Assembly (NCBI GenBank): GCA_902727935.1
Contig: CACVAX010000041.1
Span: forward strand, 1-64,000
DNA length: 64,000 bases
Direction: 5' to 3'
Origin: an uncultured Sulfurovum sp.
Lineage (GTDB): Bacteria; Campylobacterota; Campylobacteria; Campylobacterales; Sulfurovaceae
Shown here piece by piece: positions 56,826 through 64,000 of the stretch. A model generated the notes under the pieces. It made no database searches. It saw only the letters and a list, made by a program, of their open reading frames with translations, and was not told the DNA's origin. Both the position numbers and the translations under genes were made by a program. Every line of letters begins with the position of its first letter. The stretch's first letter is position 1.

Positions 56826-57503
56826 TTAATTAAATACTTTAGAACCAATACGTACGAGGTTTGAACCACATTTTATGGCAAGTTCATAGTCATTGCTCAT
56901 GCCCATTGAACAGATTTTTGCACCATCTTTTTTCAGTGATTCATAAATTTTATGGGTTTGCTCAAAACTGTCTTGAATTATTTTTTCGTCTTCAACATGG
57001 GCACCAATACTCATGACCCCTTTTAGTGTAAGTTGAGGACAAGATTCTTGGATTTGTTGATAAATATCAAAAGCTTCTTCACTCTTGACTCCAGATTTAC
57101 TTTCTTCATTGGCAGCATTAATTTGTAATAGACAACGCATTTTTTGCTCTTTTTGTGCTAATTTTTCATTGAGAGTAGTAGCCAATTTAAGGGAGTCGAG
57201 TGATTGGAAAAGGCTTGGTCGAAGTTCAATGAGTTTGTTAATTTTATTACTTTGTAGATGACCCATCATGTGCCATTCTAAAGGAAGTTCTTCTAAATGA
57301 TGCATACGTGTTTCGAGTTGTTGCACTTGGTTTTCACCAAAAGCACGTTGTCCTAGTTCATAAAGGGTTTTGATATTTTCTTCATCTGAATATTTTCCCA
57401 CAGCGACAAGCTGTACAATATGATGCTCTGAAATGGTAATTCTAGCTTGTTCCATGTTCCAGATAATTTCATCTAAATTTTTTCTTAATGTTTCTTTAAT
57501 CAT
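56826..57503 (-). CDS. YggS-family PLP-binding protein
   Basis: 'LVAVGKYSDEENI', 'FGENQVQQLETRM', 'WHMMGHLQSNKI', 'SMGMSNDYELAIKCGSNLVRIGSKVF'. Confidence 0.92.
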   Translation of the reverse strand: MIKETLRKNLDEIIWNMEQARITISEHHIVQLVAVGKYSDEENIKTLYELGQRAFGENQVQQLETRMHHLEELPLEWHMMGHLQSNKINKLIELRPSLFQSLDSLKLATTLNEKLAQKEQKMRCLLQINAANEESKSGVKSEEAFDIYQQIQESCPQLTLKGVMSIGAHVEDEKIIQDSFEQTHKIYESLKKDGAKICSMGMSNDYELAIKCGSNLVRIGSKVFN

Positions 57504-57506
57504 TTT

Positions 57507-58562
57507 TTATCCTAATAATCTATTAATGTCATTGTATAAACCCAAAAGCATTAGGCTTAAAAGTATTCCCCAGCCTAAAAGGGTTAACTTTAACATAATC
57601 TCTTCATTGGCTGGTTTTTTAGTTAGTAGTTCATAGAGATGGAAAAGTATGTGTCCTCCATCTAAAGCTGGTATGGGTAAAAGGTTGATAACGCCTAAGT
57701 TGACGGAAATAAGTGCTGTAAACATAAGCAGTGCTATCCATCCCATTTGACTCACTTTAGAAGTGGTATTTACAATGCCTACAGCCCCTCCTAAATTTTC
57801 AAGAGGAATCAGACCCGATAGGAGTTTTTGTAGACTTTTTACAATATAGAGTGAAGCATATTGTGTCTGCTCATAAGCAAATCTAAGACCATCTTCTAAG
57901 TTATAAGGGATATGTTCTATTTTATTGGGGTTGGGACTAATACCCAAAAGATAACGCTTGTCATCCTCTCCAAATACATTATGTGTTTCAAGTAATTTAG
58001 GGGTAATGCTTAAGTCAATATATTGCTTGTCACGTAAAATAGTAATTTGATGTTCTTGGTCATTTTGACCAAGACTTTCTCCTATTTCATTCCAATACTT
58101 AATGGGTCTCCCATCAATATTGGTAATGCTATCTTCTAATTGTATACCAGCATCAAGGGCAGGTGATTTGTCCATGAGTTTTCCCACATTGGCAAGAGGG
58201 GTAGGCACACCAATAATGGAAACCATTAAGTAAAGAATAAATGCCAGTAAAAAATTGGCAAATGGCCCAGCAAAAGAGATAACAATACGCTCAAAAGGAG
58301 TTTTAGAATTGTAAGAATCAGAATCATATGATTTGAGTTCAGGATTGGCATCATCTTGCCCTTTCATTCTAACATAACCCCCCAAGGGAATAAGGGATAA
58401 ACTCCATTGGGTTGCTCCAAACTTTTTGGTGAGTACTCTTTTACCAAAACCTATGCTAAAAACTTCAACATGTACCCCGAAATAACGAGCTGCTAAAAAG
58501 TGTCCGAGTTCATGAAAAAATATTAAAAATGAAAATACCAATAAGGCTATGAAAATCCCCAT
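57507..58562 (-). CDS. rseP: RIP metalloprotease RseP
   Basis: 'FHELGHFLAARYFGV', PDZ region, 'LGVINLLPIPALDGGHI'. Confidence 0.93.
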   Translation of the reverse strand: MGIFIALLVFSFLIFFHELGHFLAARYFGVHVEVFSIGFGKRVLTKKFGATQWSLSLIPLGGYVRMKGQDDANPELKSYDSDSYNSKTPFERIVISFAGPFANFLLAFILYLMVSIIGVPTPLANVGKLMDKSPALDAGIQLEDSITNIDGRPIKYWNEIGESLGQNDQEHQITILRDKQYIDLSITPKLLETHNVFGEDDKRYLLGISPNPNKIEHIPYNLEDGLRFAYEQTQYASLYIVKSLQKLLSGLIPLENLGGAVGIVNTTSKVSQMGWIALLMFTALISVNLGVINLLPIPALDGGHILFHLYELLTKKPANEEIMLKLTLLGWGILLSLMLLGLYNDINRLLG

Positions 58563-58695
58563 AAACGTCCTGTATGCTTAAAAAATTATTGATATGAATT
58601 ATACCAAGCTTAGGTTAAAAACTAGAGCTTAGAATTTAGATGGAAAATAATCAAATTATGCTAAAATAATCTTAAAAAATAAAGAAGAGGCAAAA

Positions 58696-59694
58696 ATGGA
58701 TGATAATCATGATGATGAAGAGATAAAAGTACAAGATGAAAGTATAACGCCAAATAAAAAAAATAAATTGGCTGAAGCAGAAGCTTTGATTGAAGCATCT
58801 AAAGAATTAGTAGCAAAAGTTGACTCTGATGTTGCAGAATGTAAAGTTGGTATTTCAAGTGCAGCTGAAGCATTTGATACTGCGAAAAAAACTTTTAATG
58901 AGGTCACGTTTAAAAACAGTGAAGCATTATTAGAAAAAGTAGGGTTTGACTATACTACGTTTGAAGAGAGGGATGCTTTTGAATTGGCTGTTGATTCAGA
59001 TGACGATGAAGCTTTTTCTGTTAAAAGTTTAAATTCAGGAAGATTTACGGGGCTTCTTTTGGCAATTTTTGTGGCATTGCTAACGGTTATGGCTTGGATT
59101 TACTTGGCTATGACCAAATTGGGTATTGATCCAAATTCTATAACAACACTTGATAATGCTACTGCACAAATAAATCCTATTTTAACATGGATTGGTGGAG
59201 ATATGATTTCAGCCAATGGTAATATGACAATAGGGGCATTAATATTAGGGTTTTCTGCACTTATTATGGCGTGGTTGGTTTATGCCATTCGTATTAATTT
59301 TAAAGCGAAGAAAAACTTACATATAGCCCAAGAGACTTTTGATAAAACCAATGAGTACTGTAGTACACAAGAAGCATGTCAACAAGAAATGATAAAAGTA
59401 GACAGTCATTTAAGAGAAGCAACTCAAGAGATTACGAACTTAGATATGATTTTAAATGAACAAGTTTCTATCTTAAAAAGAATTATTCATGTTGAAGGTA
59501 TTTATGACCATGAAAAAGATTATCATCCTAGTTCTAAAAAAGTGATGAGAGAAACAGAAAAAATCATGAGAACGGCTGAACATTTAGTCTCCACAGCCAT
59601 CACACAAGACAAAAAGTTAAACTTTCAATCTGTACAGGCTTTAAATACAGCTAAAGGAATATATTCAGAATATTTAGGGCGTATTTACGATTAA
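58696..59694 (+). CDS. Hypothetical coiled-coil membrane protein
   Basis: 332 aa, two TM flanked by coiled coils. Confidence 0.55.
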   Translation: MDDNHDDEEIKVQDESITPNKKNKLAEAEALIEASKELVAKVDSDVAECKVGISSAAEAFDTAKKTFNEVTFKNSEALLEKVGFDYTTFEERDAFELAVDSDDDEAFSVKSLNSGRFTGLLLAIFVALLTVMAWIYLAMTKLGIDPNSITTLDNATAQINPILTWIGGDMISANGNMTIGALILGFSALIMAWLVYAIRINFKAKKNLHIAQETFDKTNEYCSTQEACQQEMIKVDSHLREATQEITNLDMILNEQVSILKRIIHVEGIYDHEKDYHPSSKKVMRETEKIMRTAEHLVSTAITQDKKLNFQSVQALNTAKGIYSEYLGRIYD

Positions 59695-59696
59695 GA

Positions 59697-59733
59697 ATAT
59701 AAAGAACTAAGGTGAGGTCTTAGTTCTTTATAT
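59697..59733. terminator. Bidirectional terminator-like hairpin
   Basis: ATATAAAGAACTAAG-gtgaggt-CTTAGTTCTTTATAT, 15-bp perfect stem between convergent genes. Confidence 0.85.
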
Positions 59734-60285
59734 CTTAACAGATTTGAAAAAGTCTCTTACATATTCATAACCTGAGTAAAGTGTAAGAGCAACTGCAATC
59801 CAAAGAAGCATATCTCCTCCATACCAACCCATGAGTAAGAAACCAATGGCAATCATTTGAACTACGGTTTTTATTTTTCCCATCCATGAAGCTGCAATGT
59901 CTATGCCTTCTGCAACAGCAGAAACTCTAAGACCTGTAATAAAAAGTTCTCTGGTTATAATTAAAAAGACTGCCCAAGGAGAAGCTGAGTCTAACATCAT
60001 AAGTCCTAGAAATCCTGCAAGGGTAAGCATCTTATCTGCTAAAGGATCAAGAATTTTCCCCATAGTGGTAATTTGATTAAAGGTTCTAGCAATGTAGCCA
60101 TCAAAAAAGTCTGTAGCTGAAGCGACAACAAATATAAAAGCAGCTACATAATTAAGCCATGAAGGGTGTATTCCTTCGAATATTGCTGCATCTTGGTTAA
60201 CCAAAAGCATGAACATTACAGGGGCTAAAAGCAGACGAATAAAAGCTAGAATATTTGGAATATTTACGATTTTGTTGTTTTGCAT
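59728..60285 (-). CDS. pgsA: CDP-diacylglycerol-glycerol-3-phosphate 3-phosphatidyltransferase
   Basis: 'ATDFFDGYIARTFNQITTMGKILDPLADK' CDP-OH-P motif. Confidence 0.93.
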   Translation of the reverse strand: MQNNKIVNIPNILAFIRLLLAPVMFMLLVNQDAAIFEGIHPSWLNYVAAFIFVVASATDFFDGYIARTFNQITTMGKILDPLADKMLTLAGFLGLMMLDSASPWAVFLIITRELFITGLRVSAVAEGIDIAASWMGKIKTVVQMIAIGFLLMGWYGGDMLLWIAVALTLYSGYEYVRDFFKSVKI

Positions 60286-60311
60286 AAGAGAGGTTCCTTA
60301 TAAAGATTTGG

Positions 60312-60358
60312 AATCCGTAGGTTCGATGAAATCGAACCTACGGGATTGTAAGTAGGTT
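60312..60358. repeat. REP-like hairpin with extra GTAGGTTC copy
   Basis: AATCCGTAGGTTCGAT-GAA-ATCGAACCTACGGGATT then AAGTAGGTTC. Confidence 0.65.
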
Positions 60359-60384
60359 CAGAAAAGGAAAGAGCTTTACTGGGT

Positions 60385-61164
60385 TTATCTAAAAGTTGTT
60401 CCACCATCAACAACAATTGTTTGACCTGTAATCCAAGAAGCTTCTTCTGTACAGAGGAAGTAGACAGAACCAGCTAAATCTTCAGGACTTCCCATTCTAT
60501 TTACAGCTGAACGCTTAATGGTTTCTGCTTTTACTTCTTCATAATTGGTAAAGGCTTTTAAAGCATCGGTGTCAATTGGTCCACCAGATACAGCATTGAC
60601 TCTAATACCCATTTCTCCAAGCTCAACAGCAGCGTAACGGCTCATGGCTTCAACAGCTGCTTTATTCGTTCCATGACCAGCATAGTTGTCAATGTAGATA
60701 AGGTTACCAGTTGAACTAAGCGTCACAATTGCACCACCACCAACTTTTTGCATACGTACAGCAGCTTCTTGTGAACCACGCACAAACGCACCAACAGTTG
60801 CCGTATAGATATTTTGTAGACCTTTAGCAGGACGCAGTTTCATAAATTTACCATACCCTCCCACAACAGGGCGACCATAAATCATTGCATTGGAGATAAA
60901 AAAGTCTATTCTATCGAAGTCCTCATCAATGGCTAAAAAAAGTGTTTTAAACTCATCTAATTCTAAAATATTTAGAGGATAAGCTTTTGCTTTAATCCCA
61001 TATTTAGCTTCCAAGTTAGCTGAAATTTCATTGGCTACAGCTTCATTTGAATTGTAAGTAAATGCAACATTTACTCCCTCAGATGCAAATTTTTCTGCAA
61101 TTGCTTTACCAATACCTTTGGTTGCACCTGTAATAACGACTGTTTTGCCTTTGTTCGATGACAT
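60385..61164 (-). CDS. SDR-family enoyl-[acyl-carrier-protein] reductase-like
   Basis: 'VVITGATKGIGKAIAEKFA', 'RVNAVSGGPIDTDALKAF', 'WITGQTIVVDGG'. Confidence 0.88.
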   Translation of the reverse strand: MSSNKGKTVVITGATKGIGKAIAEKFASEGVNVAFTYNSNEAVANEISANLEAKYGIKAKAYPLNILELDEFKTLFLAIDEDFDRIDFFISNAMIYGRPVVGGYGKFMKLRPAKGLQNIYTATVGAFVRGSQEAAVRMQKVGGGAIVTLSSTGNLIYIDNYAGHGTNKAAVEAMSRYAAVELGEMGIRVNAVSGGPIDTDALKAFTNYEEVKAETIKRSAVNRMGSPEDLAGSVYFLCTEEASWITGQTIVVDGGTTFR

Positions 61165-62058
61165 TTATACTCCTACGATGTTGTAATTTTTCATAACGTC
61201 TTCGATTGCATTCATATTTTCTAATGAAGGAGAAACTAATGGTAGTCTGTATTCTAATGTGTCAATTAGACCAGCAATATACATGGCAGCCTTAATAGGA
61301 ATAGGATTACTTTCGCAAAACATTACTTTGTTTATGTTGTAGAGTTTATCGTTAATCGCTTTAGAACCTGCAAAATCACCCTTTAAAGCTAGATGTGCGA
61401 GTTCAGATTTCATGTCTGGTAACAGATTGGAAGTAACCGAAGTAATTCCTTTTCCACCATTAGCCAAAATTGGGTAGTCAATGGCATCATCACCAGAAAA
61501 AACATAAAGATCTGGCCTTTTTGCTAAAAGTTCAACCGTTCTTTCAATAGAACCTGTTGCTTCTTTAATTCCATAAATGTTCGAAACATCATCAAAAAGC
61601 CGACATACAGTATCAGCTGAGATGTCTACTCCTGTTCTTCCTGGTACATTGTAAAGCATAAAAGGCAATTCAACAGACTTAGCAATGGCTTTGTAGTGTT
61701 GATAAATACCTTCTTGAGAAGGTTTGTTGTAGTAAGGACTTACCGAAAAAATAGCATCTACTCCACATTTTTCTGCATGTTGTGCAATGGCAATGGCTTC
61801 ATGTGTGGCATTGCTTCCTGCACCAGCAAGAACGCGTGTGTTGGTATTTTTACAAACTTCTACAGCAATTTCAATACATCTTTTATGTTCATCATGGCTT
61901 AGTGTGGCACTTTCACCTGTTGTTCCTACAGGACAAACAGCATCAATACCATTATTAATTTGTCGTGTAATTAATTTTGCAAAAGTTGCTTCATCAAGAG
62001 TTCCATTTTTAAATGGGGTAATTAGTGCTGTTGTTGCACCTGTAATTAAGTTGTTCAT
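61165..62058 (-). CDS. dapA: 4-hydroxy-tetrahydrodipicolinate synthase
   Basis: 'GTTGESATLSHDEH', 'VLAGAGSNAT', 'LYNVPGRTGVDI', 'GIKEATGS', 'FSGDDA'. Confidence 0.95.
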   Translation of the reverse strand: MNNLITGATTALITPFKNGTLDEATFAKLITRQINNGIDAVCPVGTTGESATLSHDEHKRCIEIAVEVCKNTNTRVLAGAGSNATHEAIAIAQHAEKCGVDAIFSVSPYYNKPSQEGIYQHYKAIAKSVELPFMLYNVPGRTGVDISADTVCRLFDDVSNIYGIKEATGSIERTVELLAKRPDLYVFSGDDAIDYPILANGGKGITSVTSNLLPDMKSELAHLALKGDFAGSKAINDKLYNINKVMFCESNPIPIKAAMYIAGLIDTLEYRLPLVSPSLENMNAIEDVMKNYNIVGV

Positions 62059-62073
62059 GTACTTATTTCCTAC

Positions 62074-63387
62074 TTACTTTTCATTCTTTTTCTTAAGTAT
62101 TAATGTGGTCGTTAGATTATTATTAAAATACTTATTGGCTACTTTGGTAACCATCTTAGGTGTAATCTTAGCTAAATTCTCTTCATATTCAAGTAAAGGT
62201 TTTAGGTTTCCTCGAACTAAATAAGAACCAAAAAGTGTGTTAAGACTCGCTGAATCTTCTAAAGAGTAAATAAAGTCTGCTTTGGCATTAATTTTTACTT
62301 TTTCAAGCTCTTCTTTACTTACATCACCAGCTTTTATTTTGGCAATTTCTTCTAAAATTTCTTTTTCAAGATCTTCAATTTTAACGCCAGGATTTGCCAT
62401 GCCCATAAAAATGAAAACACCTTCATCAGTTAGTTCCATATTGTATCCATAGATGCTATTTGCCATCTGTTTTTTATCAATAATTTCTTTGTATAGACGT
62501 GAAGACTTCCCCGAAGATAGGAGTTCAGTGATAGCTGAAAGTACTACTTGGTCTTCATGTTCATAGTTTGGAATAGGGTAAGCAATGGCAATGGTATCTA
62601 CAGTATTGTTCTCTTTATGAATGATTTGTCTAATACTTCCATCACGTTTTGGTTCAGCAACTTTGAGTTTAGGTACAGTTGTATGGTTTTTAATTTTCCC
62701 AAACTTTTCTTCTGCAACTTTAAACACTTCTTTCTCATCAATGTCACCTGTAACAATTAAAATGGCATTGTTGGGTTGGTAGTATTTTGAATGAAAGGCT
62801 TTGATATCTTCTATTGTCCACGTTTGAATATCATTCATAAATCCGATAGGCGTCCAATGATAAGGATGAGAAACATAGTGAGTATTAAAAAGTCTAAAAT
62901 ATAAATAACCAATAGGTGGATTATCAGTACGCACACGACGCTCTTCTGCCACAACATCTCGTTCTATTTGAAATTCATCATCTTTTAAATTTAGGTTTTC
63001 CATAAGTTCAGCAAAAAGCTCCACAGAAGTTTCTAAGTTTTTAGAAGAAGATTTAATGTAGTAATGTGTGTAGTCAAAGGAAGTGGCTGCATTGTTGGTA
63101 GCTCCTTTAGATTTAACAATTTTATCAAATTCACCTGCTTCGAGGTTCTTGGTTGATTTAAAGTTTAAATGCTCTAGCATATGAGCAATACCACTTTTTC
63201 CCATAACTTCGTTACGAGAACCCACTTTATAAAAAATATCAGTGGTAATAACATTCGAGTTGTTTTTCATCGGAATAACGACTATTTCTAAGCCATTGTC
63301 AAGTGTTTTAGTATGGTGTTGGGGCAAGGAGTTAGCCATTAAGAGTCCTAGTGTACTTATAAGTGTAATAACTGTTTTCTTTATCAT
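62074..63387 (-). CDS. M16 family zinc peptidase
   Basis: 'GIAHMLEHLNFKST' (HxxEH), 'VAEERRVRTDNPP'. Confidence 0.92.
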   Translation of the reverse strand: MIKKTVITLISTLGLLMANSLPQHHTKTLDNGLEIVVIPMKNNSNVITTDIFYKVGSRNEVMGKSGIAHMLEHLNFKSTKNLEAGEFDKIVKSKGATNNAATSFDYTHYYIKSSSKNLETSVELFAELMENLNLKDDEFQIERDVVAEERRVRTDNPPIGYLYFRLFNTHYVSHPYHWTPIGFMNDIQTWTIEDIKAFHSKYYQPNNAILIVTGDIDEKEVFKVAEEKFGKIKNHTTVPKLKVAEPKRDGSIRQIIHKENNTVDTIAIAYPIPNYEHEDQVVLSAITELLSSGKSSRLYKEIIDKKQMANSIYGYNMELTDEGVFIFMGMANPGVKIEDLEKEILEEIAKIKAGDVSKEELEKVKINAKADFIYSLEDSASLNTLFGSYLVRGNLKPLLEYEENLAKITPKMVTKVANKYFNNNLTTTLILKKKNEK

Positions 63388-63429
63388 AATAATTTTATAT
63401 CCTCTACAGTTTTAAAAAAGAGTGCTATT

Positions 63430-64000
63430 TTAACTAAAAAGTCTTTTACTGTGTATTGTATCGCTAATAATTTTATGAATATTATCAATGCTATCCGTAG
63501 CATCTATAAGTAAATGGGGTATGGCTAACTTTTCTAAGCTTTTTTGCATGTGATTCTGAACAGATATTAAATACTCCAATCCACGTAACTCTATGCCATC
63601 TAGTTTTTTTTCTCCCATTCGTTGGGTTAATGTTTCCATATTGGTCAGAAATAAAATAATTAAATCAGGAAAATCTTCTTCTAAGGCAAACTTATTGAGT
63701 TCTACTAGATGGTTAAATTCAAAATCACCATTGGCCAAGGCATAAGCAATGCCTGAAAGAAAACCTCGGTCAGAGACAATGAGTTTATCTCGGTTTTTTT
63801 TAATGATTTGATGATAATGTTCTGCTCTATCTGCTAAAAAAAGTAGAAGTTCTGCTCTTTTAGAATGAAGTGAATCTTCTAGTAAAATTTCTCTGGCTTT
63901 AAGCCCAAAGGTTGTGCCTCCAGGTTCTTTTGTTAAAATAACATCTTTAAATACTTTGGTTAAAAGTTCTATTTGGGTGCTTTTTCCAGAAGTATCAATG
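63430..64000 (-). CDS. tmk: Thymidylate kinase, truncated by window edge
   Basis: Minus-strand reading from 64000 gives 'IDTSGKSTQIELLTKVF...TKEPGGTTFGLKAREILL...FLADRAEHYHQII...SDRGFLSGIAYALANGDFEF', continuous with the ORF at 63738. Confidence 0.92.
   Translation of the reverse strand, partial: IDTSGKSTQIELLTKVFKDVILTKEPGGTTFGLKAREILLEDSLHSKRAELLLFLADRAEHYHQIIKKNRDKLIVSDRGFLSGIAYALANGDFEFNHLVELNKFALEEDFPDLIILFLTNMETLTQRMGEKKLDGIELRGLEYLISVQNHMQKSLEKLAIPHLLIDATDSIDNIHKIISDTIHSKRLFS

Noticed and set aside
60312-60358. Possible tRNA (GGTTCGA..TCGAACC resembles a T-arm)
   Set aside because: No acceptor stem, anticodon arm or CCA context; it is a single long hairpin.
1-64000. CRISPR arrays, prophage, transposase or integrase genes
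   Set aside because: No regularly spaced direct repeats, phage structural genes or transposase motifs were seen on either strand.

Overview
The window is AT-rich and looks like an epsilonproteobacterial (Campylobacterota-like) chromosome segment. It is mostly housekeeping genes: aroK, rluB/rluD-type pseudouridine synthases, prmC, trmA, trmB, ftsE/ftsX/EnvC-like, mscL, ccsBA, beta-carbonic anhydrase, a two-component pair, mltG, PqiA/B/C-like, selO, greA, argC, YggS-like, rseP, pgsA, an enoyl-ACP-reductase-like SDR, dapA, an M16 peptidase, and tmk cut by the window edge. Accessory and defence content includes a one-polypeptide restriction-modification enzyme (nuclease, N6-MTase, two TRDs) and a Septu-like ATPase + HNH pair, both packed around prmC. 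It also includes a Fic protein and a NACHT-HEAT STAND NTPase. The most notable observations, all read directly from sequence: (1) the NACHT frame has no ATG/GTG/TTG start before its Walker A motif, and it overlaps an upstream 123-aa ORF at an exact X_XXY_YYZ heptamer (C_CCA_AAC) in the register needed for a -1 frameshift fusion; (2) an aldo/keto reductase is put out of frame by an 8-bp tandem repeat at its start codon, and removing one unit restores a full N-terminus from an ATGA overlap; its 3' end also carries one extra G in what would otherwise be a perfect 24-bp palindrome containing the stop; (3) an unannotated structured intergenic element lies at 10178-10319; (4) there is a dispersed inverted ~65-bp hairpin repeat, a REP-like hairpin and a 9-G tract. 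No tRNA, rRNA, CRISPR array or transposase was found. Several frame anomalies could be sequencing or assembly errors and need read-level checks.
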